Assembly: GCA_022821865.1 (NCBI GenBank)
Contig: JAJECW010000117.1
Location: 1 to 45,127 of the forward strand
Source: Pseudomonadales bacterium
Lineage (GTDB): Bacteria > Pseudomonadota > Gammaproteobacteria > Pseudomonadales > Pseudohongiellaceae
Direction: 5' to 3'
Length of the DNA: 45,127 nucleotides
Shown: positions 1-8,898 of the stretch, piece by piece
How positions within the stretch are numbered: position 1 is the first letter of the stretch
Layout: each line of letters opens with the position of its first letter
Made by a program: the position numbers and the translations under genes
Notes under the pieces: model-generated
Database searches by the model: none
Seen by the model: the letters and a program-made list of their open reading frames with translations, nothing else
Told to the model about the DNA's origin: nothing

Positions 1-618
1 CTCAAGGGTGACCGTCAACTCCTTGGGCGCGGCCCAGTCCGTGCTTACCACCACCGAGAAACTCGCCGCGGTCCCCTCGACCACCGGGGCGTAGAAACCG
101 CCCGACTGCCCGGGCACGTACTTGCCGTAGCGGGCGATCGACAGCCGCGGAAGGCTCCCGGCGTCCTGGTCGTCGTCCTGGATGTTCACGTAGGCGGGGT
201 GCGGCGTGCCGAGGGTGACGCCGGCGGGGAGCGAGGACGTCACGATGTCCAGCCGGAACTGCTCCGTAACCTCCTTACGGGCATCCTGCACGGTGCGGAT
301 CGTCCCCGTGCCGCGGGTCTCGTAGCGCGGTATCGTGACCGTGTACCGTCGATCAATGTAATCGACGCCCTGTCCCGTCGCCGAGAGCGCGATCGGATGG
401 AGTTCCACCGTCGTGTCCGTCCTGCGGGACTCGGACAGCACCACCTCCACCTGCGCCGAATCGCCCTCCCACACCGGGTAGTTCGCCGAGGAGAAGGAGA
501 CGGTCTGCGCGGCGGCCGGGGCGGCGAGGGCGAGCAGCAGCGGCAGGCCGAGCAGGGCCGGCAATGGACCGCGCCGCAGGCGTTGGGCGGCGCGTGGAGC
601 TTCGGCTACGGCGTTCAT
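1..618 (-). CDS. Secreted Calx-beta domain protein, N-terminal part
   Basis: The frame is open from an ATG at 618 to the window edge (206 codons), so only the N-terminus is seen. The first ~38 residues form a signal peptide: an arginine-rich start, a Leu/Ala core (LLGLPLLLALAAP) and an AAAQ cleavage-like end. Residues ~40-150 fit a Calx-beta fold: VSFSSANYPVWEGDSAQ opening, a GVDYI turn and a VNIQDDDQ closing calcium-binding-like strand. Calx-beta modules occur in tandem in bacterial surface and adhesion proteins, so a long extracellular protein is likely. The Shine-Dalgarno is weak. A short inverted repeat (GTTGCC/GGCAAC) lies just upstream of the start. Function beyond secretion and a calcium-type beta-sandwich is not known. 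Confidence 0.75.
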   Translation of the reverse strand, partial: MNAVAEAPRAAQRLRRGPLPALLGLPLLLALAAPAAAQTVSFSSANYPVWEGDSAQVEVVLSESRRTDTTVELHPIALSATGQGVDYIDRRYTVTIPRYETRGTGTIRTVQDARKEVTEQFRLDIVTSSLPAGVTLGTPHPAYVNIQDDDQDAGSLPRLSIARYGKYVPGQSGGFYAPVVEGTAASFSVVVSTDWAAPKELTVTLE

Positions 619-945
619 GCGAGTTGCCCGGAAGCGGCAACCCGCGGAAGCGGAGGGCTCGGTCGGGGAGGCAGGAAGGCCGAATTCGGGAGACGAGAGA
701 CGATTCGGTTCGGTTCGGTTCGGTTCAAAACATGATGTTGAACTTGCTCGCATTGCCAAGTCCTCCCGGCGCAGAGTTATTGGAATTCTCCCCCCGAACC
801 CATCGGCCGAGGCACCGGCGACTTTACTCTAGAATCACACGCAGCCGCAACCGGGACCAGATTTGGCACGATGCGCAAACGTTTCTGGCATCGTTCTTGA
901 CAGTGAAAGAGTGGTTTCCGGTCTGAGTGAAAAGGCCGGTCTTGA
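619..945. other. Gene-free interval with a short tandem repeat
   Basis: No convincing gene on either strand; the short open frames here lack ribosome sites and have no recognisable protein character. The interval separates the Calx-beta gene (minus strand, starting at 618) from the end of the small membrane-protein gene at 946. It should hold the promoter of the Calx-beta gene. The only clear structure is the pentamer repeat at 704-726; a TTGACA at 896-901 has no matching -10 box. Confidence 0.6.
704..726. repeat. Tandem pentamer repeat (TTCGG)4
   Basis: Four perfect TTCGG units plus a partial fifth lie 86-108 bp upstream of the Calx-beta gene start. Pentamer tracts upstream of surface-protein genes can change length by slippage; whether this one does is not shown by a single sequence. 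Confidence 0.8.
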
Positions 946-1179
946 TTACCCGGTAAAACTCAGGATGGCCACCGCTACGGCGATAAACCCCGCCATCGCA
1001 AGAATCAGGCGGGTTTCCCGTTTGGCGGCCTCGGCATGACGCTTGGCAGCTTCAGCGTCACGCTTGGCCGCGTCTTCGGCAAGGCGGGCAATGTCGGTCT
1101 TGTATTCTGCCTGCATGGTCTTCATGCGTTCCTCCAGGCGGGCCACCTGAACGGCCAGCGGATCGGATGAGTCGCTCAT
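946..1179 (-). CDS. Small coiled-coil protein with C-terminal membrane anchor
   Basis: A 77-residue protein if started at the ATG at 1179 (MSDSSDPL), which has a GGGAAGCAGGAA ribosome site. Residues ~8-55 are a charged amphipathic helix with a near-perfect repeat of the unit AEAAKR; the last ~20 residues (LILAMAGFIAVAVAILSF) are one transmembrane helix. The architecture resembles the XhlA/haemolysin-type or other small tail-anchored coiled-coil proteins, but no family is assignable. The frame also extends upstream to an ATG at 1272. That longer start lies inside the repeat at 1266-1316, and the extra 31 residues look non-native, so I prefer 1179. Confidence 0.6.
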   Translation of the reverse strand: MSDSSDPLAVQVARLEERMKTMQAEYKTDIARLAEDAAKRDAEAAKRHAEAAKRETRLILAMAGFIAVAVAILSFTG

Positions 1180-1265
1180 TTCCTGCTTCCCTTGTCCACC
1201 ACTCTGGACATACCACTCAGGATACGCCAGACCGGGACTGCGGTAAAGACCATGCCATCCGGCAA

Positions 1266-1316
1266 TTCTCATTTTGGCGCTCCAAGCCTCATGTCATTCC
1301 GCGCGAAGCGAAGCGC
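1266..1316. repeat. Intergenic repeat copy A (translation-start-bearing)
   Basis: Two blocks, 1266-1285 and 1292-1316, are identical to 3425-3444 and 3451-3475, separated by the same 6-nt spacer length. Read on the minus strand, the first block contains GGAG, the palindrome TTGGAGCGCCAA and an ATG. The second block (GTCATTCCGCGCGAAGCG...) is the outer arm of the palindromic repeat family found in four places in this window. In this copy the inner palindrome is missing and it runs into GGTTTTGTTTTGCT. Confidence 0.85.
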
Positions 1317-1400
1317 GGTTTTGTTTTGCTTACGAATTCAATGGCTTACACCATCGAATTCGGCGGCACTTCCATGTGCCGCGGGGAAACTCTGACTTAA

Positions 1401-3431
1401 TCAGAGCTTCCCTAGGAGCCTGCGCCGGTAGAAGTCGAGTTCCACTTCCAGGGCTCGGATCTGGTTTGCCGGCTGACGGAAGCCGTGACCTTCGCCCGGG
1501 AAGCTGACGTACTCCACTCCCTCGATGCGGTTCCGCAATTCTCCATACAGCAACTCGGCCTGGGATGGCGGCACCACCTTGTCTTCGGTTCCCTGCAGGA
1601 TCAGCACCGGCGCGGAGATTTCACCGAGCCGGTTGATGGGCGATCTTTGCCGGTATCGTTCCGCGTTTTCCGGGTAGGGGCCGATGAGCCGTTCAAGATA
1701 GCGCGATTCGAACTTGTGGGTGTCCCGGGCCAGCATTTCGAGATCGGCAACGCCGTAGTAGCTGACTCCGGCGGAGAACAGCTCGCAGGCGGCGAGGCTG
1801 GCGAGCACCACATAGCCGCCGGCGCTGCCGCCGCGAATGGCCAGCCGGTTGCGGTCCACCTGTTCCGTGGCGATGAGATGTTCCACCGCGGCGATGACAT
1901 CGGCGATGTCCGCCACGCCCCATTGTTCTTCCAGCGCCCGGCGAAACTCGCGGCCGTAGCCGGTGGAGCCGCGGTGGTTGATGTCGAGCACCGCGAATCC
2001 CCGGGAAGTCCAGAACTGGTGCAGGGGATTGAGCGCCGCCCGGGCGGTGCCCGTGGGCCCGCCGTGCACATTGACAAGCAGCGGCGGCGGCTCTCCGGCA
2101 GGAGCCTGAAAATCGGGATTCCGCGGCTGGTACAGCAGACCGTATGCGCTTGCGCCGCCCTGGGTGCGAAACTCGAAATGCCGCGGCCGGGAAACCCGTT
2201 CCGCATCCAGCGCCGGGGGGGCGACGGAGCGGTAGACGATTCGCCTTGCGGCTGATCTCGAGTGGGCTTCCCCCGGGTACGCTGAATCGATATCCTGAAA
2301 TTGGACTGGATGGATGTCCCAAAGGCAGATTGAAGGGTAGTCGTCGTCTCCGGCCAGGACATAACCGAGCCCGCCGCTGGAATCCATGCCCAAATGTTCC
2401 AGCAGGCCCTTGCCCGCTTCGAGTTCCCGGGTCTGCCCGTTGTTGATCTCAAGCAAGCGCCAGCGACAGCGGTCCGCGAGGGTGAGATAGATGGCGCCGT
2501 TTTTTCCGATGGCGTAGTTGCGGTTGCCGAGTTCCCAGGGCGGCCCGCAGCAGTCCGCGGGGGCCGGATACACCTCCTCCCCAGTGCAACCGGCCTTCAG
2601 TTTCTCGGCATCGACCCGCAGCAGGTTCCAGAAATTGGAACGGTCGGACAGAAAATACAGGTTGCCTTCGCGGTCGAATCGCGGCTGCAGCTGTGAGGCG
2701 GGCGCCGCCGAATCCGTTGCGAAGCAGTCTTCGATCCCACCCCGGGAATTCAGCCTGGCGCAGTGGATGGTGGTTGCGTCCCAGGGCATGTCGGGATGTG
2801 ACCAGCTTGCAAAGACGAGCCATTCCCCATCGCCGGAAAGGCTTGGCCCCGCGACGAAGTCGCTGTTGTCGAACAGCACTGTCTGCTGGTCGGCCAACTG
2901 CGGCGCCCCGTCATCATCCAGGGCAATAGCCGCCAGGGTATTGGCGACCGCAGCCGGATTCCCTCCGGCGCCGCGGTGATCTTCCCGCACACAGATGAGC
3001 CGGTCGCGATGCGGGTCGTGGGCCAAATCCCCATAACGCACCTGGCCCGCCGCCGAATCGGTAAGCTGCCGCGGCGGGGAAAATTCGCCGGTTTCCGGAT
3101 GCAGGGTCTGACGGTAGATTTCCTGGTCATCGAAATTGCAGTAAAAAACCTCGCTCACACCGGCGCAATAGGGCTGGCCGCCGTATTCGTGGACTTTTGA
3201 GCGCAAGTTGAACCCCGGCGGCGAGATTCGCATTGGTTCGCCCCCGCCGTCGCCGAACATCAGCGCCTGGGCATTGCCTTCCCCGGGCATATTGAGCAGG
3301 AACAGCACGCCGTCATTCCAGGGCAGGGGTTTGGCGGGAGTCTGGCGCTGGCCGAAGATCAACCCGGCGGTGAGTGGCGAGTCCCATTCGCCGCAGGCAA
3401 CAATTTTGCGAGGTTTGCCGGAGTTTCTCAT
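1401..3431 (-). CDS. Prolyl oligopeptidase family (S9) peptidase
   Basis: 676 residues, typical length for S9 acylaminoacyl/dipeptidyl peptidases. The N-terminal ~400 residues have the repeating WD-like sheets of a seven-blade propeller (for example YFLSDRSNFWNLLRV). The C-terminal alpha/beta hydrolase has an HGGPTG oxyanion loop, nucleophile Ser ~536 in GGSAGGY, Asp ~617 in GTEDKVVPP and His ~649 in GEGHGFRQ. It would hydrolyse short peptides; no signal peptide is evident, so it is probably cytoplasmic. The start ATG at 3431 and its GGAG lie inside repeat copy B, so the initiation region comes from, or was duplicated with, that repeat. The MFS gene lies upstream on the same strand behind the palindrome at 3452-3535. 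Confidence 0.93.
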   Translation of the reverse strand: MRNSGKPRKIVACGEWDSPLTAGLIFGQRQTPAKPLPWNDGVLFLLNMPGEGNAQALMFGDGGGEPMRISPPGFNLRSKVHEYGGQPYCAGVSEVFYCNFDDQEIYRQTLHPETGEFSPPRQLTDSAAGQVRYGDLAHDPHRDRLICVREDHRGAGGNPAAVANTLAAIALDDDGAPQLADQQTVLFDNSDFVAGPSLSGDGEWLVFASWSHPDMPWDATTIHCARLNSRGGIEDCFATDSAAPASQLQPRFDREGNLYFLSDRSNFWNLLRVDAEKLKAGCTGEEVYPAPADCCGPPWELGNRNYAIGKNGAIYLTLADRCRWRLLEINNGQTRELEAGKGLLEHLGMDSSGGLGYVLAGDDDYPSICLWDIHPVQFQDIDSAYPGEAHSRSAARRIVYRSVAPPALDAERVSRPRHFEFRTQGGASAYGLLYQPRNPDFQAPAGEPPPLLVNVHGGPTGTARAALNPLHQFWTSRGFAVLDINHRGSTGYGREFRRALEEQWGVADIADVIAAVEHLIATEQVDRNRLAIRGGSAGGYVVLASLAACELFSAGVSYYGVADLEMLARDTHKFESRYLERLIGPYPENAERYRQRSPINRLGEISAPVLILQGTEDKVVPPSQAELLYGELRNRIEGVEYVSFPGEGHGFRQPANQIRALEVELDFYRRRLLGKL

Positions 3432-3535
3432 TTTGGCGCTCCAACTCTCGTGTCATTCCGCGCGAAGCGAAGCGCAGTCGCAGAATCTCTCGCAGTGGCC
3501 ACGCAATGAGATCCTGCGACTGCGCGCAGGATAAC
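3425..3535. repeat. Repeat copy B with full palindromic element
   Basis: 3425-3475 repeats 1266-1316. It is followed by an inverted repeat, 3472-3489 against 3508-3525 (17 of 18 match), around a loop containing GTGGCCAC-like sequence. Imperfect outer arms GTCATTCCGCGCG (3452-3464) and CGCGCAGGATAAC (3523-3535) enclose it. Same family as 12992-13035 and 18124-18207. It sits between the MFS gene end and the S9 start, and could form a strong mRNA hairpin between them. Confidence 0.85.
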
Positions 3536-3603
3536 TGATGTGGGCGCGCCCAGTGCCATGACGAGAATTGCTGGATGTCTCCCGGTGCGGTTGCCTTTCA
3601 TGA

Positions 3604-5001
3604 TCAATCCGTCCCGGTGCGCGCCGGGTGCATGCGACCGCGCATGATGGAGAGCAGAATGCCCGGCACGCAGATTGCCGCCGCGGCGCCAAAGGTGAAT
3701 TGTATGGCTCTTTCGAGTTGTGGCAGCGCGCTGGCGTCGATGAGGCGGTCGCCGATCAGCAGCGTCATGGCCAATGCCACCAGCACCATGCTGCCTAGCT
3801 GGCCCAGAACACGCACCGTGGCAATGGCACCGGAAGCGGCGCCATAGTCCTTTCTATGGACCGAACTCATGATGGCGTTGGAATTCGGTGAAGTGAACAA
3901 CCCGAACCCGGTTCCGGTCAGCGCCAGTGCAATCGCCACTGTGGACAGCCCGCTGGCGGCGTCGAGACTGCTGAGCAGCAGCAGGCCCAGGGCGGTGAGC
4001 AGCATCCCCGCCGAGGCCAGCACCCGGGGCTCGCCCCAGTCCGAAAGCCTGCCGGCGATGGGCGAAAGCAGCGCCATGGCCGCGGGCTGGACGATCAGGA
4101 TCAGCCCCGCCCGGGAGGCGCTGAGCGATTTCAACTCCTGCAGGTAGAGGCTGAGCAGCACGATGTTGGCGTAAGTTGCGGTATACATGATCAGCGCCGC
4201 GCCGCAGGAGCGGGTGAAAATCGCATTGCCGAAGAACAACCGCACATCCCAGATGGGGTTCGGCGCGAAACTGGCGTAGCGGACATAAACCGCCAGCCCG
4301 GCGACAAAAAGCAGCAACAGCAGCGCACTGGCGGCACTCGGCAGCACACTGACGCCCAGACAGAGAAACAGAATGGCCAGACAATACAGCGCGGCGGCGG
4401 TAAAGTCGAAAGCGGGTCTGGCCGCCGGCACCGGTTCGCGAATCCGGCCGTAACCAATGATCAGCACCACCAGGGACAGGGGAACATGCAGAAAGAAATT
4501 GCCCCGCCAGCCGAACTCGTCCGTCACGACGCCACCCAGAACCGGGCCGGCCATGAGCCCCACATAGACCGAGGAAATCACCATGCCGATGGCCTTGCCG
4601 CGCTGGTTGGGCGGATAGGCCGAGGCGATGATCGCCAGATGGGTGGCGTAGAGCATGGCGGCGCTGACGCCCTGGAGAAAGCGGCCGCTGAACAGCATGA
4701 AGCTGTTGGCGGACAGCCCGGTATAGGCGGAAGACAGGATCATCGCGCAAGTGCCCAGGAGAAACAGGCGCCCGCGCCCGAACTGGTCCGCCAGACGCCC
4801 GAAGATCAGGATGAACATGGCGCTCGCCATGAGATACGCCATGGGCACCCAGCTCAGCACCGCGGCACTGAGGGCGAAATGATCGGCGATGGCGGGCAGG
4901 GCCACATTGGTGGCCGACAGGCTCACCGGCGTGGTGAACGAGTTGAGGATCACCATGGCGACAATGACACGGCGCTCCCGGGCGGTGCTGACTGCGGACA
5001 T
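3604..5001 (-). CDS. MFS transporter, DHA2-type multidrug exporter family
   Basis: 465 residues, hydrophobic throughout, with about 14 predicted membrane segments. The N-terminal half carries the MFS signature GRLADQFGRGRLFLLG between helices 2 and 3 and a proline/glycine-rich helix-5 motif (GLMAGPVLGGVVTDEFGWRGNFFLHVPL). That second motif is characteristic of proton-coupled antiporters of the EmrB/QacA type. A drug or metabolite export role is inferred from the family; the substrate cannot be read. The gene is divergent from the TonB receptor at 5236, with a 234-bp shared control region. Confidence 0.88.
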   Translation of the reverse strand: MSAVSTARERRVIVAMVILNSFTTPVSLSATNVALPAIADHFALSAAVLSWVPMAYLMASAMFILIFGRLADQFGRGRLFLLGTCAMILSSAYTGLSANSFMLFSGRFLQGVSAAMLYATHLAIIASAYPPNQRGKAIGMVISSVYVGLMAGPVLGGVVTDEFGWRGNFFLHVPLSLVVLIIGYGRIREPVPAARPAFDFTAAALYCLAILFLCLGVSVLPSAASALLLLLFVAGLAVYVRYASFAPNPIWDVRLFFGNAIFTRSCGAALIMYTATYANIVLLSLYLQELKSLSASRAGLILIVQPAAMALLSPIAGRLSDWGEPRVLASAGMLLTALGLLLLSSLDAASGLSTVAIALALTGTGFGLFTSPNSNAIMSSVHRKDYGAASGAIATVRVLGQLGSMVLVALAMTLLIGDRLIDASALPQLERAIQFTFGAAAAICVPGILLSIMRGRMHPARTGTD

Positions 5002-5138
5002 GGCTCAAATTTCCCCCGGCAGCCTGCGCCGCAGGCTCCCGGCAGGGCGAGAAGATAGCACAGGGCGGGATTTTTCGCGGCCAGGGGCGCGGGCCAGACC
5101 GTGTTTGCGACCGTGCATTCCTGCGATGCAGTCTACCG

Positions 5139-5159
5139 GGCGTAACAAATAATTACGCC
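5139..5159. promoter_or_regulatory. Inverted repeat in divergent control region
   Basis: GGCGTAA at 5139-5145 and TTACGCC at 5153-5159 form a perfect 7-bp palindrome with a 7-nt A/T-rich spacer. It lies between the divergent MFS and TonB-receptor genes. TATAGT at 5181-5186 is a possible -10 for the receptor, but no good -35 is spaced to it. A regulator-binding site is plausible, not proven. Confidence 0.35.
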
Positions 5160-5235
5160 AGGGCAGGTATGGGGCCGTGTTATAGTTGCGCCGGTTTTTG
5201 CCAAACGGCGGCTGCTATCCATGTCGGAGAGAGTA

Positions 5236-7305
5236 ATGAGTCTAAGAGTGCTGTTCACTGCCATCGCCTGCGCGATGGCGTCGCTTTCCACGGATTCCCT
5301 GGCCCAGGAGCAGGCAATCGAGGAAATCCAGGTCGTATCCAATATCCGCAGAACCGAAGGGCTTTCCGATGTGAATGCGGCGGTTTCGGTAATCGGCCAG
5401 GATGAATTGTCCCTGCTGCGCCTGACTCATTATCAGGAAGCGCTCAATCGCGTCCCCGGGGTCAATGTGAACCGCAACAACGGTCAGGAAAGCCTGGCCT
5501 CGATTCGCTCTCCGGTGCTCACCGGCGCGGGTGCCTGCGGCGCCTTCCTCATGGCGGAAAACGGCATCCCCCTGCGCTCCAATGCTTTCTGCAATGTCAA
5601 CCAGATGTTCGACGCCCACACCGAGAACGCCGAGCGCATCGAAGTCGTGCGGGGGCCGAGCAGCGCTTTGTGGGGATCCAACGCCATGCACGGGCTGATC
5701 AATGTGGTGCTGCCGGAGCCCGGCGAGGCGGGCTCGCTGACCCTGGAAGCCGGCCCCCGTGGCAGCCAGCGCTATCAGGCGCAGTTCGGCACCGAAGACG
5801 AAGGCGTCGCCAGCCTGTTCCTCATCAATGGCGTGGAGGAGGAAGGCTACCAGGCCGACAGCGGCGTCGATCAGCAGAAATTCACCTGGCTGTACGAACT
5901 TGACCTCGGCGGCGTCCAGCTCGACGGCGGCTTTACCATGATCAACCTGAATCAGGAAACCGCGGGCTATGTCACCGGTGCGAATGCCTACGAGGATGCC
6001 GAACGGCGCAAGACCAACCCCAACCCCGAAGCCTTCCGCGACAGCCGCAACGGGCGCTTGTGGACTTCCTTCAACTGGGAATCCGGCGATTGGGATCTGG
6101 TGTTCACCCCCTACGCCCGGGAAGTGAACATGACTTTCATGCAGCATTTCCTCCCCGGCGACCCGGTGGAGGATTTCTATCACCGCAGCGCGGGATTCCA
6201 GTCCGGGGCTTACCGGGACCTGGCCAACGGCGGTCGCCTTGCCATGGGAATCGACGGCGAATCCACCACGGGCAAGCTGCTGCAATTCCAGGCCAATCCC
6301 ACGGTGGGTTCGGCCTTTCTCCGCAATACCATCCCCCAGGGCAAGCACTACGACTTCACCGTGGACGCCGGCATGGTCGGCGGTTTCCTCAGCTACGACC
6401 AGCCGCTGGCGGAAGACTGGACCATCTCCCTGGGCCTGCGCATCGAGAAGGTCGATTACGAATACGACAATCTGATGCTTGACGGCCGCACCAATGACCA
6501 GGGCGTCGCCTGCGGTTTCGGGGGCTGCCGCTACAGCCGCCCCGCCGACCGCGGCGACGACTTCAGCAATGTTTCCCCCAAACTTGCCCTGAGCTACCGG
6601 CTCGACGACAACAACCGGGTGGATTTCCGCCTCCAGCGCGGCTTCCGGGCGCCCCAGGCAACCGAGTTGTATCGCCTGCAGAACGCACAGACCGTTGCCG
6701 ACCTCGACTCGGTGGAACTGGACAGCATCGAAGTCGCCTTCAATGGCGGCATCGACGCCCTGAGCTATTCCGCCAGCGTCTACGCCATGGACAAGGACAA
6801 CGAGATCATCACCAACAGCTCCCGGGAAAATCTCAATGGCGCCGCCACCAGTCACCGGGGTCTCGAACTCGCGCTGGCCTACGATGTCAGCGACACCCTC
6901 ACCCTGCATGCGGTGAGCAACTACGCCAAACACACTTATGAACATTCCCAGCTATCCGGCGGCATCGACATCCAGGGCAAGGAGGTCGATACCGCGCCGA
7001 ACCTCTGGGGCAATTACCGCTTGAGCTGGCAGGCCAGCGACAGGCTGCGGGCGGAATTCGAGTGGGTCAACATGGGCGAGTATTTCACCAATCCGGAAAA
7101 CACCGCGTCCTACGAAGGCCACGACATCTTCAATCTCCGGGCCCAGTACCGGATGAATGAAGACCTGCTGTGGACTTTCGCCGTGCTCAATGTGTTTGAC
7201 GACTTCTACGCCGAGCGCGCCGACTGGACCACCTTCACCGGCGACCGCTACTTCGTCGGCCAGCCAGCCCGGGTCTATATCGCGGCAACCTGGAATTTCC
7301 GATAA
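5236..7305 (+). CDS. TonB-dependent outer-membrane receptor
   Basis: 689 residues from the ATG at 5236, chosen because GGAGAG precedes it and it begins a clean signal peptide (MSLRVLFTAIACAMASLSTDSLAQ). A TonB-box-like EEIQVVS follows. The plug domain spans ~35-160 (VSVIGQDEL, EALNRVPGVNVNR, ERIEVVRGPSSALWGSNAMHGLINVV), with a Cys pair that may form a disulfide. The remaining ~520 residues are the 22-strand barrel, ending in an aromatic-rich strand. Family role: energised uptake of a siderophore, cobalamin or oligosaccharide. The neighbours (an exporter and a Nudix hydrolase) give no substrate clue. Confidence 0.93.
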   Translation: MSLRVLFTAIACAMASLSTDSLAQEQAIEEIQVVSNIRRTEGLSDVNAAVSVIGQDELSLLRLTHYQEALNRVPGVNVNRNNGQESLASIRSPVLTGAGACGAFLMAENGIPLRSNAFCNVNQMFDAHTENAERIEVVRGPSSALWGSNAMHGLINVVLPEPGEAGSLTLEAGPRGSQRYQAQFGTEDEGVASLFLINGVEEEGYQADSGVDQQKFTWLYELDLGGVQLDGGFTMINLNQETAGYVTGANAYEDAERRKTNPNPEAFRDSRNGRLWTSFNWESGDWDLVFTPYAREVNMTFMQHFLPGDPVEDFYHRSAGFQSGAYRDLANGGRLAMGIDGESTTGKLLQFQANPTVGSAFLRNTIPQGKHYDFTVDAGMVGGFLSYDQPLAEDWTISLGLRIEKVDYEYDNLMLDGRTNDQGVACGFGGCRYSRPADRGDDFSNVSPKLALSYRLDDNNRVDFRLQRGFRAPQATELYRLQNAQTVADLDSVELDSIEVAFNGGIDALSYSASVYAMDKDNEIITNSSRENLNGAATSHRGLELALAYDVSDTLTLHAVSNYAKHTYEHSQLSGGIDIQGKEVDTAPNLWGNYRLSWQASDRLRAEFEWVNMGEYFTNPENTASYEGHDIFNLRAQYRMNEDLLWTFAVLNVFDDFYAERADWTTFTGDRYFVGQPARVYIAATWNFR

Positions 7306-7394
7306 ACGATCCCGCCTTCGAATCCCTGCTGGCGCTGTTCTCGGCGCCGGCGGGGCAGAGGCTGAATCCCATCAGCCATCCCGCCCGGCTCGGC

Positions 7395-8000
7395 GTGGAG
7401 CCGGATTCCCTGCGCGAGGCCGCGGTGCTGATTACGGTGACGCGGCCCGGCGGCGCAGGCGAAAAACGCGGCAGCGGCTTGTCGGAAGATCGCGGCAATC
7501 CGGCTGCGGGCATGGAACGGGCGCCATTTCCGAGCCAGGTGGTGCTGACGGTGCGCTCGGAAAATCTCAGAAGCCATGCGGGCCAGATCAGCCTGCCCGG
7601 CGGCTCCAGGGAAGCGGGTGACCGGGACCCCGCCGCCACGGCCCTGCGCGAAGCCGAGGAAGAGATCGGCTTGTCGCCAGAGCAGGTGGAAGTCATCGGC
7701 CGGCTCGGCCCCATGGACCTGCCTTCGGGGTTTCGCGTCACGCCGGTAGTCGGCCTGATTCCCCCGGGCCTCGAATTCACCCCCTGCCCAAGGGAAGTCG
7801 CCGACATCTTCCAGCCCCCCCTCACGCTCATCCTGGACCCGCAAGCCTACATCCGCGGCAGTTACCTCCACACCGGCAAAAAACGCAGCACACTGGAACT
7901 CCCCTGGAAAAACTACCGAATCTGGGGCGCCACGGCTGCCATACTGCACAGACTGGCGGCACTATGCGCTGGCGCAGATGGTTCCGCTACGACAGACTGA
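7395..8000 (+). CDS. Nudix hydrolase, probable CoA pyrophosphatase (NudL-like)
   Basis: A Nudix box is present: GGSREAGDRDPAATALREAEEEIG, fitting G-x5-E-x7-REUxEExGU in shape, preceded by the RSENLRSHAGQISLPGG stretch typical of coenzyme-A pyrophosphatases. About 201 residues from a GTG at 7395. A 30-residue in-frame stretch upstream (NDPAFESLLALF...) looks like the native N-terminal helix of the family. The only upstream candidates are CTG codons or an ATA overlapping the receptor's TAA stop, so the true start is uncertain. Family role: hydrolyses CoA derivatives to phosphopantetheine and 3',5'-ADP in the cytoplasm. Confidence 0.85.
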   Translation: MEPDSLREAAVLITVTRPGGAGEKRGSGLSEDRGNPAAGMERAPFPSQVVLTVRSENLRSHAGQISLPGGSREAGDRDPAATALREAEEEIGLSPEQVEVIGRLGPMDLPSGFRVTPVVGLIPPGLEFTPCPREVADIFQPPLTLILDPQAYIRGSYLHTGKKRSTLELPWKNYRIWGATAAILHRLAALCAGADGSATTD

Positions 8001-8038
8001 CATGGACAGCACCAAAAGCCAGTTTCAATCCGTACTGA

Positions 8039-8750
8039 TCATTTTCCACTCCATTCTTTTGAGAACATCGGCTGCAGTTTCGAGATCGCAGGGGGGAGCG
8101 AGCCTGAGCACGTCAGGCCCAGGTAGGTCGCCGCCCGAGTTGCACCTACGTAGAGGAACTTGTCGAACAGATCTGGATAGACTTCCGCCAAGCGGTCAAC
8201 ATCCTTAAAGAAGACCGCCTCGAATTCGAGTCCTTTTATGTGTTGCACATCGAATACGCGTATGTCGTTGTCTTGCCCGATCACTTGACCATTGGGACAT
8301 GCCACGACGCTGATGTTTTGTTCCGCTAGCGCATCCTGAAGCGCCGTAGCAATTGATACTACCTGTTCCTCTTCGGGAACCAATATTGCTATTGACGGTA
8401 ATTGACCGACAAATCTCTCGATTTCGGTCACGCGATCCGCGAGCCAGATGCCAATATCTGGGTCGTTGCACATGTTCTCAGCCAGAACGGGAGGGAATCC
8501 ATCTCGAATCGCGTGTTCAGGAAGAACCACGTCGTAGTCCGCTCCTCCCCCGATGCGCACGTCTAATTCTGTCGAGTTCCATGATTGGATTTGACGACGT
8601 AGCGACATTCAGGTTCGCCAGTACGTCTTCGGGGGATGTGGGTCGCTCGGTTGGATTGGTTCTGGCTCTTGCCTCAATCGCCTCGAAAGTTTCCAAAGTT
8701 TCGTTTGCAACTGATTCGAGATGCTTTCTAGTGTCGTCGGAATTGCTCAT
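8039..8750 (-). pseudogene. UvrD/Rep-type DNA helicase, internally deleted remnant
   Basis: Two reading frames carry the two ends of one helicase. From the ATG at 8750 runs an N-terminal piece (MSNSDDTRKHLESVANET... ANLNVATSSNP). From about 8600 down to the stop at 8039, in another frame, runs a superfamily-1 C-terminal domain: FDVQHIKGLEFEAVFF and DKFLYVGATRAATYLGL match motifs V-VI of UvrD-like helicases. Walker A and all central motifs are absent, so several hundred codons plus the frame are lost at a junction near 8560-8605. It lies downstream of the vsr-methyltransferase-endonuclease genes on the same strand and was probably part of that operon. No activity is expected. Confidence 0.75.
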
Positions 8751-8898
8751 GGCTGTTTGTCTCAACTATTGCATTATCGTGTCCCGCTGCTTCGAAACGG
8801 CGGGCAGGCGTCATCATCGGTCTATGTGTAACCCCGCTTAAGCCCTCGGGTCCATTTGCCTTCTCTGCACACTACTCTCTTTGATTGGATTCGATACC

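Noticed and set aside
867..886. TGGCAC near a GC further on, considered as a sigma-54 promoter.
   Set aside because: Spacing between the GG and GC elements is wrong by two bases and no gene follows on that strand.
896..901. TTGACA considered as a -35 box.
   Set aside because: No acceptable -10 at 16-18 bp and no plus-strand gene downstream.
1411..1426. CTAGGAGCCTGCGCCG at the end of the S9 peptidase matches the end of the 159-bp element plus its target.
   Set aside because: It encodes the natural RRRLL tail of the peptidase, the match stops where the element would continue, and there is no second end nearby; chance in GC-rich DNA is likely.
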